Of a stretch of DNA of 64,000 bases, positions 11,138 through 21,817 are shown one piece after another. The position numbers and the translations under genes were made by a program. Source of the stretch: Candidatus Altimarinota bacterium (GTDB lineage: Bacteria > Patescibacteriota > Gracilibacteria > BD1-5 > UBA6164); the NCBI GenBank assembly GCA_013368515.1, contig JABWCI010000001.1, positions 62,001-126,000 of the forward strand. The letters are read 5' to 3'. Each line of letters opens with the position of its first letter. The first letter of the stretch is position 1. Under the pieces are notes generated by a model. The model had not been told where the DNA came from, did no database searches, and saw only the letters and a list, made by a program, of their open reading frames with translations.

Positions 11138-13798
11138 ATGAGTGATCAAAATAAAAACATTAATGAAAAAGATTTATTAAACAATCTAGATATTAATGAT
11201 GGATCAGAAAAAATAAATAATGAAGATTTGATTTCAATGATTGACTTACCTGAAAGTAAAGAAATAGAAGAAATAAAAGAAAATTCTGATAGTAATATTT
11301 ATGATATAAATATTACTTCTTTAAAAGATATATTATTTCTAATTGTAGATAAAAAGTTTGATTTTGTTACTTTCGAACCTAGCGAAAATGAAGTAAGGTT
11401 AGATTTTAGAAAAAACAATGTAATAATTGAAACAAAATACATAAAATATCCTATTTATTCTTCTATATTACTAAAAGCAAAATGAATAACTAAATTAAAT
11501 TTAGAAGAAACAAATAAAGTTCAAGAATGAAACTGATGAATAAACATAGAAGAAAAAAATTTTGATATAATCACAAAAACTGTTCCGAGTAATTTCTGAG
11601 AAAAGTTATTCTTAAAAACTAGATTAATAGATAAATTAGTAGAAAAGAAAGAAACTAAAAAATTATCAAAATGACAAATATTATGATTTATAAGTATTAT
11701 ATTACTAATATGACTTATAGTAGGATGAAGCTTCTTATGATTCATAGTTTTAAATGCAAAAACAGTTGATGATGTTAGGTTCTTTGCTTGATTGTGAATA
11801 AATCTTAATGAAATAAATGCTTTCATTGCTCAATTAGTTACAATAATATTCTCAATTTTAGTCTTAATTGAGACAATTTTTCTTATAATATTTTTATTTA
11901 GATTTTTTCATACAAAAAAAGATCAAAAAAAGAAAAAGATAAAATTATGAATAATATCATTTATATTATTAATAATTACATTTATAACTGCTTCATTATG
12001 GATGATTATAGATCAAAAAATAAAGAATCTACCTAACTGGCAAGAAATGTCTTTTTGAGAAATACAAATTTATGATAACTCTAAATTAATAAATGAAAAC
12101 TTTTCTAAAGTAGGCTCACTTATAACTGATACTACAAATATAATCTGACCAATAGATATAAAATTTGATCTAACTTATTTAGCTCAATCTGAAGAAAAAA
12201 AATGAATTACAATAAAAAATTTTAATTGGGATTTCTGAAACTGAGACATAGAAGAAACAATAGTTCCAAATCTAATTAAAAAATTTGATAAAATTTGAAC
12301 TAACAATATAAAACTAACTATAAATTGAATTGATTCTCAATGAAAATCGATAGAAAAAATTATCGAAAATATACCTTACATAAATATATCTTATATAGTA
12401 GATATAGAAGAAAGAGTACTAAATAGTTGATGAAAATTAGTTGAATTTGATGCAAGTAGCATAAGTGAGTTATGAAATATAGAGTGGTATTTTATGGATA
12501 ATCTTACTGAGCCTGTATGGAAATGAAGCAAATACATAGTATGAAAACCTATATTTGAAGATACAATAATTTGAATGTACATAAAAAGAAATAATATAAA
12601 AGAAAATAGTAATTTTGATAAAATATTTGTTATAAAATGAGAAAATAAAGTAAATATTGATTGAGAAATTATATTTAAAAGATGAATAGTTGATGATTTA
12701 GAAGTTACATTTAATGTAGATAATCTTAAAAATGATATTTGAGCATGATTTATAGAAAAGTATATTTGGACTATATGAGAACAAAAATATACTAAATCAT
12801 GAGATATAGAAGATAGCTTAAAATCAAGTGAAGTTAAACATAAATTTATCTCATATTGAGATTATATAGTAAAAGTTGAGTTAATTAACTCTGCTTGAGA
12901 AAGTAAAATAATAACAAAAAATATATCTATACCAAAAATGTTAAAATTAAGTAAAGAGATAGATATATACTATGACTGAGAGTTAATAAAAAATCTAAAT
13001 TATAATAAAAATTTAAATGAATATTTTCTTGATTATATTGGTATTCCAAGTGATATAAAATTGGATTGAAGATATGTAAAAGCAGACTCAACTCTTTATA
13101 CTCTTAGTAAAATAGAATGGGACTATGATTCAGATTGAAATACTGATTTCACATGACTTACTTGAAATTATGCTTTAAATAAAGAATGAAACCATACAAT
13201 AACTGCAAAAATTCTTTTTACTAATAGAAAAATTGCAGATGATAAAGTTGAAATAAATGAAAAAATATTTATAGAAGCTGTAAAAAAAGATGCAATAGTT
13301 GATTTTGAAATACAATCATCAAGTGAATATGCGCCTGTTATTGTGTGATTTGATGCTTCAAGATCTCAAGTTAAAGATAGTAATATTACAAAATTTATAT
13401 GGGATTTTGGTGATTGAGTTACTGAAGAAAGAGATGCTGTAGTACCTTGAAGAAAATATAGCGAACCATGAGATTATAATATAAAACTAACAGTAGTAAC
13501 TACTGATTGAAAAAGCTACTCAAAATCTAAAAAACTGATTTTAAAACCTGTACCTCAAAGTATAGAAATAAAATCTAGCATGAAAAAGGCTCCTACAATG
13601 CAATGAATAGACTTTAGCTCAAGTAATTCAAATTGACAAATTAGTTCATATTTATGGGATTTTGGTGATTGAAATACTTCAAATGAAGCAAATCCAACGC
13701 ATCAATATAAAACATCATGAATATATAAAGTAAAACTAAGATTAGACTTTACAAATAAAAATATACTTGAAGATTATATTGAAATTGAAATATATTAA
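11138..13798 (+). CDS. Membrane protein with PilB-N2-like domain, three TM helices and PKD repeats
   Basis: 886 aa. The cytoplasmic N-terminus is acidic (1-55), then residues about 60-180 follow the pattern of the N2 domain of type II/IV secretion ATPases (T2SSE/PilB): FDFVTFEP, VRLDFRKNNVI, ITKLNLEET and FGEKLFLKTR line up with SDIHFEP, VRVRFRIDGVL, LDIAERRxPQ and GEKIVLRLL. There is no ATPase domain. Three membrane helices follow (about 200-300). The large external part has PKD beta-sandwich modules with the WDFG(D/N)G signature (near 365, 750 and 835) and further related modules between. The architecture suggests a cell-surface adhesin or sensor physically coupled to the type IV pilus machinery; that function is inference. 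Flanked by terminators, so monocistronic. Confidence 0.8.
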
Positions 13799-13830
13799 AA
13801 AGACTTAATAAGAAATTATTAAGTCTTTTT
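13797..13830. terminator. Bidirectional terminator between convergent genes
   Basis: Perfect 15-bp stem (13797-13811 with 13816-13830) capped by a GAAA tetraloop, with A run on one side and T run on the other. The stops of both flanking genes lie inside or beside the stem. Confidence 0.85.
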
Positions 13831-14503
13831 CTACACCTTTAAATCAAATTGCATTTAAATTATATTTAAATACTTTTGCAAAAGTTAAAGGTAATATATG
13901 TTCATTTTTAATAGAATCACTCAAAAATTTTATATTAAAATCATTATAATTTTTTATATAAATTCATGCTATACTTCCCCTATTTAATCCCTTAAACATA
14001 GCTTTATTTTGACCTGATTCTCTAACTGGTGGAATAAAAAATATATTTTCACGATTAGCTTTATAGTCACTACCTCTCCAAATAAGATTTTCTATATTTA
14101 CAGATACAGTAACAAATGTGTTTTTAAAATCTGGAATAAAACAATTAACATCCTCTCTTAAAAAACCTGATTTTATATAATATTCTTCTAAAATATCTAA
14201 TTCTTCTTTCAAAGTAACTCAAATAATGTGAATTTTTTTATTATTATCTATTGCATAATTAAAAAGTTGAACAAAAATTTCAAGTTCATCTTTTGGAGAA
14301 TAGACTTCTGAGTACATTGCATACTTTCAGTTTAAATTATTTAAAAGTTCTGTATTTTCCTTATTTTTTAATAATTCAGACATATAAAAAACTTCTATAT
14401 TTTCTCAAATATAATCACTTTCCAAATATGAAAATAAAAATTTATTATCAAAAATTGGAGTATTTTCTATATTTATTATTTTATCATTTAATACTTTTTT
14501 CAT
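13805..14503 (-). CDS. Uncharacterised protein (232 aa)
   Basis: Begins MKKVLNDKIINIENTPIFDN, 11 bp after the stop of the RNase HII-QueH fusion, so translationally linked. Soluble, alternating alpha/beta pattern; recognisable features are limited to a stretch around KKIHIIGVTLKEELDIL that looks like a beta-strand/loop/helix and a C-terminal FKGVEKDLIISY. No membrane segments. I do not recognise the family; the pairing with a queuosine/RNase fusion gives no firm clue. Confidence 0.68.
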
Positions 14504-14513
14504 TTTATTAAAT

Positions 14514-15764
14514 CTATCAACTAAATCATGATTTTTTATTATTATTTTTTCAAGGGAATGTATCACTATATATACATCAGCAATAAGTTTGTCTATATAT
14601 ATTATGTTTCTTAGTATACTCTACACTTCTTTTAAATCAAGCATTTTTCCTAAAAGCTGTTTTTAAAAAATCTAATTTTTCTTTTAAATTTTTATTTGAA
14701 ATACTATCAAAAGTTTCATTTATACTCCATTTATCTCAAAGAGAAAACATTTTTTCTAAATCTTTATGTGGTGAAGTATTTAAAGTTGAAGTCCAATATT
14801 TTATACCCAATCTTCTAGCTTCCAAAGCTGTTCTCTCAAGTCTCATATCATAACAATGAGTACATTTTTCTCATTTTTCAGGTGTGTCTTCAAATCACTT
14901 TATCCTATCAAAAAAATTTTTGTAATCATATTCTCATACTATATATTCTACTTTTTCTATCTCACAAACTTTTATCAATTCTCAAAGTCTTTTATCATGT
15001 TCTTTTTTTGGTTGAATATTTGGATCATACCAAAAACATATTACCTCATAATCATTTTTTAAATCCATTATAGGAACTGTTGCATCAGGTCAACAACAGA
15101 TATGTAACAAAAGTTTAGGTTTTTGTTCCAATATCTTTTTAACAGGTTTATAACTAAGTCTATGAATTCAAGTAATCTTACTCTTATCAGTTAAATAATC
15201 ACTATGGTTTTTAGTACCATATCATTTATGATTCTCTAAATTTAGATCTGGATAAAGTAAAGCATATTGATTCATCAATTTATCTCTAAAAACCTTTGCT
15301 ATAATTGAAGCTGCTCATATTTCAGTAACTTTAGAATCTCATTCAACTATAAAAATAGGTGGCTTTTCTAATATATCAAATTTATAATTATCATTTCAAT
15401 CTATAAAAACTCAATTTAAATTTTTAAAATCTATTTTTCTTTCAAGTTCAACTAATGCCCTTCTCATAGCTTCTTTATTTGCTTGTTTTATATTTATTTC
15501 ATCGATAATATAATTATCAACAACTCAAACTCAAAAATATAAACTAGGATTTGTTCATCTAGAAATATCAATTAATTTTTCAAATAACTCTTCCCTTTTT
15601 TTTTCACTTAATTTTTTACTATCATTTATCTGAGATAATAAAATACTTTCAGGCATATTTTCTGGATTAAAAGCAAGAGCACAAGCAACTACACTTCAAA
15701 GCCAAGGTCATCTACCTGCTTCATCTATTCAGATTTTATATTTTATAATATTTTGCTTTTGCAT
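14514..15764 (-). CDS. Fusion of ribonuclease HII and epoxyqueuosine reductase QueH
   Basis: 416 aa with two complete enzymes. Residues about 1-205 are RNase HII (RnhB): YKIGIDEAGRGPWLGSVVA holds the first two catalytic acidic residues, VFIDGN and the EGDSK..AASIIAKV stretch the rest; it removes RNA from RNA/DNA hybrids and misincorporated ribonucleotides. Residues about 210-416 are QueH (DUF208): LLLHICCGPDATV, EKCTHCYDMRLERTALEA and the C-terminal YCGCIYSD supply the cysteines that hold the 4Fe-4S cluster and the second metal site for the last step of queuosine synthesis. The reading frame is continuous with no stop between domains. I have not seen this fusion described. Confidence 0.88.
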
Positions 15765-15853
15765 TTGTATAAAAAATAGTTTAAAAGTTTTTAAAATAAG
15801 TATTTTGCAATATAATAAACACAAATTTAAAATAAACAATAAAATTTAGAATA

Positions 15854-17146
15854 ATGCAATACAAGATTTTTTGATGTAAAGTAAATAAATATTATACTGA
15901 TGAGTGGTTAAATTCAGCATACCTTAGAGATAAAGAAGGTATTTTTGTGGCGAGCTGTGTGGTTACTGACCAAGCAAAAAGAAAATGGATTAAATTTGTA
16001 AAAGATATATCAAAGGAATTAGAATATAATGAAAAAATTTTTATAAGTTGATGTTGAGCATTTAAAAGATGAGATGCTCAAGACGATTTTTTTGAAATAT
16101 ATCCTGATTTAGAATACTTAAAATGAAAAATAGAAATTCTTGGAGAAAAACCAGAAGAACTAAAAGTTCAAATAGTAGATAGTAAAGAAGAAAAAAAAGC
16201 AACTGCCTATAAAAAAAATATCTTAAATGAAAAACTTAAAAATCTACCTCAAATATATACAAAAAAATTTCTTTTAATTCAATGAGGATGTGATAGTTTT
16301 TGTACTTTTTGTCTTACTGTAAAAAAAAGAGGATGACATTATTATAGAGATAAAGATGATATAGTAGAAGAAATCCTTGAGTTTGAAGTTTCTGGATGAA
16401 AAGAAGTTGTTTTAACTGGTATAAATTTATCTGCATGGTGATTATCAGATACTAATCAAGTTTGAAAATCTCGTTTTGCGGAACTTCTTGAATATATTCT
16501 TGAAAAAACAACTATTCCTAGGATAAGAATCAGCTCTATGTGACCTGAATTTATAGATGATAAGTGTTTAGAATTATTTAAAAACACTAGAATATATCCT
16601 CATTTTCACTATTCTGTTCAATCTGGATCTAGTGAAATATTAAAATCAATGCATAGACACTACGATGGTAAATATATGAGAGATTTACTTATAAAAACTA
16701 AAAATTTAAAAAGAGAAGATGGTGTTGAAGTAAGTATTTGAGCTGATTTAATTGTCGGTTTTCCTTGAGAAAATGAGGAAAACTTCATGGATACATACAA
16801 TCTAGTAGCTGACTGACTTATTACAAAGATACATGCATTCCCTTTTTCAGCACATAACTTGTGAGAAAGTGTGCCTGCTTGAATATTTCCAAATCAAATA
16901 AATGATAAAGTAAAAAAAGAAAGAATGTGGGAATTAGAAGCTATTTGAGATAAAATAAGAGATGAATTTATAGATAGAAATATATGAAAAACTTTTGAAG
17001 TGTTAATAGAAAGTGTTAAAGAAGAAAACTGAAAAACAAAGTGGAAATGATGGACTCAAAATTATATAGAGGCAGATGAAAGTACTTTTGAAATAACAGA
17101 TTGAAATATTAAAAGAAATGAAATAGTAAAAGGGATATTAAAATAA
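15854..17146 (+). CDS. mtaB: MtaB-like tRNA methylthiotransferase (radical SAM)
   Basis: 430 aa. The N-terminal UPF0004 domain shows FGCKVNKYYT, ASCVVT and ISGCGAFKRG, giving the three cysteines of the auxiliary 4Fe-4S cluster. The radical SAM motif GCDSFCTFC holds C146, C150 and C153. Next come the SAM fold (VVLTGINLSAWG, SIGADLIVGFPGE) and a C-terminal TRAM-like domain (about 365-430). The GCKVN signature points to MtaB (2-methylthio on t6A37) rather than MiaB or RimO, but the assignment among the three is by motif only. Divergent from the RnhB-QueH gene; two tRNA-modifying enzymes thus face each other. lspA follows after 16 bp. Confidence 0.88.
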
Positions 17147-17162
17147 AACTAATAAATAAAAA

Positions 17163-17588
17163 ATGATTTTTTACATAAGTTTAATAATAAGTCTTATAAT
17201 TGATTTATTCACAAAATATATTGCATTTAATTATTTAAATTGAAAAATAGAAATAGTATGAAATTATTTTTATTTTGAATATTTTGAGAATACTTGAATA
17301 GCATTTTCAATGCAACTTCCATATATTAAAATAATAACTATTATTTTGATATTATGAATTTTTTATTATTATTTTAAAGAAGAAAGAAAAAACAATATAA
17401 AGATAGTTGATTTAAGCTTTTGACTAATACTATGATGAGCAATATGAAATTGAATTGAAAGAATAATAAACTCAAAAGTTATAGATTTTATATGAGTCAA
17501 AAATTTTTCAATTTTTAATATGGCTGATGTTTTTATTAGTATATGAGCAATAATTTACACTATATATATTTTAAAAAATAATAAATAA
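17163..17588 (+). CDS. lspA: Lipoprotein signal peptidase
   Basis: 141 aa, four membrane helices. The aspartyl protease signature is clear: ENTGIAFSM, GGAIGNGIERI, KVIDFI and FNMADVFISIG, with the two catalytic aspartates in the last two. It cleaves prolipoproteins before the lipidated cysteine; a substrate candidate is encoded at 7.6 kb. Many glycines in the conserved motifs are TGA. Part of the plus-strand run from 15.9 to 18.9 kb. Confidence 0.93.
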
Positions 17589-17592
17589 AACA

Positions 17593-18342
17593 ATGTATCT
17601 AACACCTAGAAAACAAAATTTTTCTGAAATTTTTATAAATGCTTTTTGATGATTTGTTGCGTGATTAATATGAAGTATATTTATTTTAATTATTACATTT
17701 ATACTATCTAATTATTTTAATATAGTATCAACATTTGAATTAAATAAAATGTGAACAAAAGCAAATTCAATGTTTCCTTTACTTATATCGTTACTTACTT
17801 TATTTTGAACTAGTATAACATCATATTTATCATACTATATTTTAAATATGACTGACCCAGAAAAATATAAAAGTAACTCTTCTATACTATCACAATTATC
17901 AGTATTTCAAATATTGACATATATATTTATAACACCTATATATATATATGTATGAATAAGTAATTACAATAATTTAATGATTATTTTTATATTTCATACT
18001 ATAATTATAATATTTTGAACAAATCTATTATTAGAGATATTTAATAATTATAGATACTTATTAATATGATTTTATGGTAGTTTTATATGATTATTTTTTA
18101 GTGTTCTATTTTCCGTATATATTTTTAATACTTTTTGAACTTGAACTGCTAAATTGATAATGCTTGTATTACTTCTACCTATAATAAATTTCATAACTAT
18201 ATTATTAAAACAGGTATTTGAGTTAGTATACTACTCATATTATACATATACTTCTTATGATAGCTTATGAAATATATTCTATAAAATAGAAGAAGACTAT
18301 AAAGAAAAAGAAAAAACAGAAGAGGAAAAAAATTCTATTTAA
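17593..18342 (+). CDS. Polytopic membrane protein (249 aa)
   Basis: Six or so predicted membrane helices (for example IGSIFILIITFILSNYF, SLLTLFGTSITSYLSYYIL, LIMLVLLLPIINFITILL) and a charged cytoplasmic tail rich in Lys/Glu. No catalytic motif. Starts 4 bp after lspA stop, so translationally coupled. Family not recognised; transport or assembly function cannot be assigned. Confidence 0.75.
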
Positions 18343-18358
18343 CAAATAATTTTTAAAA

Positions 18359-18892
18359 ATGATTGAAATAGTTAAACAAATTATAAATTTTTATATAAAA
18401 AATTTAAGAACACCTAAACTTTTTGAGTTAAATATTGAGAATTCTCCATTATTAAATGAAAGAATTTCATGTTTTGTTACTTTTTACTATAAATGAGATA
18501 TAAGATGAGCATCATGAAATATAAAAGAAATTAAAGAAAACTGAGTAAGTGAACTAATCGAAAATACAATAAATGCATTAACAAAAGATCCTAGATTCAA
18601 GCCAATAAATATAACAGAAGCAAGTGAGTTAAAAATAAGAATAGACAAAATAATATCTAGAGAAATACTGAAAGAAAAAAGTATGAAACAAATAGATCCA
18701 ACAACATCTTGAATAATAGTAATACAAAAAGACTATGATAAAATGGCTTGTATTTTACCAAATATAGATGCAAAATTATTAACTTGAGAAGATTATATAC
18801 CTATACTTAAAGAAAAATTAAATGAAAAAGAATTCAAAGAAGAAAATTATATAATATATGAAATAAAAACTCAAATAGAAACTAGCTACTAA
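18359..18892 (+). CDS. AMMECR1 domain protein
   Basis: 177 aa. Pattern CFVTFYYKGDIRGASGN, then VSELIENTINALTKDPRFKPI and a C-terminal LKEKLNEKEFKEENYIIYEIKTQ follow the AMMECR1 fold, in which the first motif normally reads LRGCIG. Here the usual cysteine is replaced by Ala/Ser, which may alter function. The family has been linked to radical-SAM and MEMO1 partners, but its biochemical role is not settled. Last gene of the mtaB-lspA run; its stop lies in the terminator stem. Confidence 0.75.
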
Positions 18893-18924
18893 AAAAACTC
18901 CCTTCGGGAGTTTTTTTAGTAGCT
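18884..18924. terminator. Bidirectional terminator, 19-bp perfect stem
   Basis: Arms 18884-18902 and 18906-18924 are fully complementary with a TTC loop closed by C-G pairs, containing seven A and seven T. It separates the convergent AMMECR1 and pilin genes. Confidence 0.88.
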
Positions 18925-18934
18925 TTATGTTAGA

Positions 18935-19537
18935 TTAACCACAAACTGGGTTAGCTCAAGGATTTCAATTTATTATTATTAAATCAGTTGCAGCAGCTGC
19001 AAGGTTTCAAGCAGTAGTACAAGCTCAAACTTGTTCAGTTATAGCATCTTGAGCAACAGCAGTATCTCTTCCGCTAGTATTAATTCAAATTTCTAATCTT
19101 AAGTTATCAGTTCAAGAATCAGTAGCAGCTCTAGCTGTTACATTTCAAGTATTTTCAAAAGCAGTAGATAATTCATATGTTCAATATAGTATACCATTAG
19201 CATCATTTCAAGTAACATATGCAAATCCACAATCTACTGTACCTCAACCAAAAGAATTACATGGTTGTCAATGTTTTGGATCTTTTGGAAAATTTTCCAT
19301 ATATACTGAAACTTGAGTAATAAATGAAGTAGCAAGAGGATATGTAGAAGCATCTTGATATACTTGTTCAACTGAAGCCTTTAATGCATTTATAGAAGTA
19401 ATTCTAGTAGAGTCTCTAGCTTTTTGTATTTGAGATGTATATATAGAAACAGCTCCCGTAGCTAGAATACCAATAATTGTAATTACAACTAGTAATTCAA
19501 TAAGCGTAAAACCACTTTTTATTCTTTGTAATTTCAT
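18935..19537 (-). CDS. Type IV pilin-like protein
   Basis: 200 aa. A short basic leader (MKLQRIKSG) precedes a class III cleavage site and the pilin signature FTLIELLVVITIIGILA, with Glu5 of the mature protein present. Prepilin peptidase would cut after the glycine. The C-terminal globular half contains two cysteine pairs (PCNSFGGGTVDCG and GACTTAG...NPVCG) that could form disulfides, typical of the pilin D-region. Could equally be a type II pseudopilin. No other pilus assembly gene is adjacent. Separate from the VirB2-like pilins elsewhere in the window. Confidence 0.9.
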
Positions 19538-19627
19538 AGTAAAAATTATTATTAAATAAATAACATACTAAATTGTATATATTTTACCCATAAATAGCAA
19601 CTAAAAAATATAAAAATAACTTTACTA

Positions 19628-19828
19628 TTAATCTTTATAATGTATAGCATTAACTGGACATGCACTAATTGCATCGTCAATTCAAGTAGCATTACTACTA
19701 TCCATACCTTCTTTTGCAAAAGCTTTTCATTCATCATCTAAATCAAAAACTTCATTACATATAGCTACACAAGCTCAACAACCTATACATGTTTCATTTA
19801 CATAAGGTACTTTAACTTCATCTGACAT
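19628..19828 (-). CDS. 4Fe-4S ferredoxin (66 aa)
   Basis: One cluster-binding set: ETCIGCGACVAIC and the distal SACPVNAIHY, with GCG glycine written TGA. Acidic single-cluster ferredoxin, a small electron carrier. It lies just downstream of the structured RNA on the same strand; a promoter-like TATTATAA precedes it, so it may be independent of, or attenuated by, that RNA. Possible clients in the window are radical-SAM MtaB and QueH, or anaerobic ribonucleotide reductase activation; this is inference. Confidence 0.9.
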
Positions 19829-19875
19829 ATTTTTAAAATTAGTTATAATATTTTGTCTTTGTAATATAATCTAGA

Positions 19876-20104
19876 AACAAAAAAAAACAAGCTAAAAATT
19901 ATAATTTTATTATAAACTTTAGCTTATTTTTTTATCCATATTTATGGTCAGTCAAAATTTTTGTATTCCTTATTAGGAATAATTATTGATTGTCCGCTTT
20001 TCTATCAGAAAAAATAAATTCTCTTTGGAAAAACTACCAAGACATATCAAAGGCTTTTGTATGTGTAAGGAAAATTAGTTTGACCTGCCACCTATAAAAT
20101 AGAC
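19876..20104 (-). ncRNA. Structured non-coding RNA with own promoter and terminator
   Basis: No coding frame in either direction. On the minus strand a promoter (TTGCAC at 20133-20138, 16-bp spacer, TATAAT at 20111-20116) leads into an RNA of about 230 nt. Its ends form a long bulged stem (TTTATAGGTGGCAGGTCAAA with TTTGACTGACCATAAA, about 20085 and 19945), enclosing several hairpins such as ACATA/TATGT, TTTTTCTGATAGAAAA and TTATTCCTAATAAGGAATA. It ends in an 8-bp terminator stem (19889-19925) followed by a T-rich run. No tmRNA, RNase P, SRP or common riboswitch signature is found. It could be 6S-like, a new small RNA, or an attenuating leader of the ferredoxin gene. Confidence 0.65.
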
Positions 20105-20110
20105 AATTAC

Positions 20111-20138
20111 ATTATAATAATATTGAAAAAAAGTGCAA
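20111..20138 (-). promoter_or_regulatory. Promoter of the structured RNA
   Basis: TTGCAC, 16-bp spacer and a perfect TATAAT on the minus strand, placing the transcription start near 20104. Confidence 0.6.
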
Positions 20139-20186
20139 AATAAATATAATTTTATATATAATTAAATTAATAAAAAAACAATAAAT

Positions 20187-20627
20187 ATGTTTAAGTATAA
20201 TCTGGTAGATAAGCCAAGCTTCTATATAAATGAAAAAGTGATTGACAATATATTCTATATAATATGAAATATAGTAAATATAATTCAAAAATGAACTCTG
20301 AATATAGTATTTTTAGACGATGATAGTATAAAAAAATTGAACAAAAATTATAGAAATATAGATAAAACAACAGATGTATTAAGTTTCCACTATTTTGACG
20401 ATTTTAGTAATTTACTAGATGATGATATAGCATGAGAAATAATATTATCTGAAACAAGAATAAAAGATCAAGCAATAGAATATTGATTAGGAAATGAAAA
20501 TGAATTTTATAAACTTATAATTCATTCTACTCTTCACATAATTTGATATGATCATGAATTAGACAATGAATATGAAATAATGCAAGCTTTAGAAGATAAA
20601 ATATGGTTAGAAGTATTTTGAAATTAA
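20187..20627 (+). CDS. ybeY: Endoribonuclease YbeY
   Basis: 146 aa. The zinc motif HxxxHxxGxDH is present as HSTLHIIGYDH, and the substrate-fold motifs [17 protein letters not shown] and AGEIILS are intact, glycines partly TGA. YbeY processes the 3' end of 16S rRNA and takes part in ribosome quality control; it is noteworthy here because the 16S 3' end is altered. Leads the plus-strand run that continues into the secretion genes, 46 bp before prgI. Confidence 0.95.
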
Positions 20628-20672
20628 GAAAAAATAGATAAAATAAATAAAATTATTAATAAATAATTAAAC

Positions 20673-21086
20673 ATGCAATATAAAATCCCTGTCCAAATAG
20701 AAAATGAGGATCCTATACTCTTATGATTAAGTTTAAGGCAACTTGTTATTGTAATGATATGATTTTGAATATGATATTCAGTATTTAAATCATTAGCACC
20801 TATATGAACTGAGATAGCTGCAATACCTGCAATTACAATTGCAACAATATGAGTTATAATAGCTATTTTTAAATATAGTGAAATGACTTTTATACAATTT
20901 ATTTTGTCACTAATTAGAAAAATAATTAACTGAGAAAATAGAAAATGGGTAAAGTGAGTAGATAGTTACTCATTATTAGATATATGATTTATAACTGATC
21001 AAGAAAACAAAATTGACAACAAAATAGACTTCAATGACAAATTAAATAAAATAAAAGATATAGATGATAAATTAAACAAAATTTAA
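20673..21086 (+). CDS. PrgI family type IV secretion membrane protein
   Basis: 137 aa. MQYKIPVQIENEDPILLGLS followed by two membrane helices (LVIVMIGFGIGYSVF and AITIATIGVIIAIF) and a short charged tail match the PrgI layout of Gram-positive and CPR type IV secretion systems, where it stands in for VirB3-like channel components next to VirB4. Directly precedes a VirB4 N-terminal-like gene (18-bp gap) and a VirB2-like gene, supporting the call. Confidence 0.8.
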
Positions 21087-21104
21087 TATTTAAAAAATTA
21101 AAAA

Positions 21105-21815
21105 GTGGCCATAAAAACAAATAAAAAAGAACATCCTGATAGTTCAACTCAAAGATACCTACCATTTTCTAGTATAAAAGAAAATATAATTATAATGAAA
21201 GATGGTAGCTCTAGGTTAGTAGTAAAATGTTCAACAATAAACTTTTTACTAAAAAACACTGACGAGCAAGATGCTATAATAATAAGTTTTCAAAGATTTT
21301 TAAACTCTTTGGACTTCCCTATACAAATAATTGTAAGGTCAAAAAAATTAGATATAGAGTCATACTTATCAAACTTAAATGAAAAAGCTTTAAAACAGAC
21401 AAATAGTCTATTACAAAATCAAACTTATGAATATATAGAATATCTTAGAAAATTAATCGAGGTTGCTCAAATAATGAAAAAAGAATTTTATATAATTATA
21501 CCTTTTGATAATGATTGAAATAAAAGTGTGAAAGATGACTCATTCTTATGAATATTTTCTACATTTTGGAAATCCATAAATCAAGCAACTGATTTAGTTA
21601 CTATTAAGAGTCAATTAAAAACATTTAATAAACTAAAAAAATGAGTTCTAGCTAGGTTTAATTGAGTAAAAACTTGATTAGAAAACATAGGTATAAAGTC
21701 TGAAATGTTAGAGAAACATGAATTAGTAAGTTTTTTAACAGATTATTATAACCCAAGACTAGATAGTTTAGCTGCTTCATCTAATAATTTAGTAGATTAC
21801 AATTTAACAAAATAA
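21105..21815 (+). CDS. Stand-alone VirB4/TraC N-terminal domain protein
   Basis: 236 aa, starting at GTG. Residues about 15-120 follow the N-terminal domain of VirB4/TraC in CPR genomes: RYLPFSSIKENIIIMKDGSS, DEQDAIIISFQRFLNSLDFP and IQIIVRSKKLDIESYL. It ends at a real TAA after DYYNPRLDSLAAS, where the full protein would go on to the ATPase domain; no Walker motif is encoded here or in the next genes. The domain normally contacts the membrane channel. Either the ATPase is a separate gene elsewhere or another ATPase (for example the VirD4-like one) serves. Not a pseudogene by appearance: no frameshift or decay. Confidence 0.78.
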
Positions 21816-21817
21816 AA

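Noticed and set aside
19552-19737. Minus-strand 61-codon frame overlapping the ferredoxin gene
   Set aside because: Out-of-frame shadow; the ferredoxin frame with its four cysteines is the real one.
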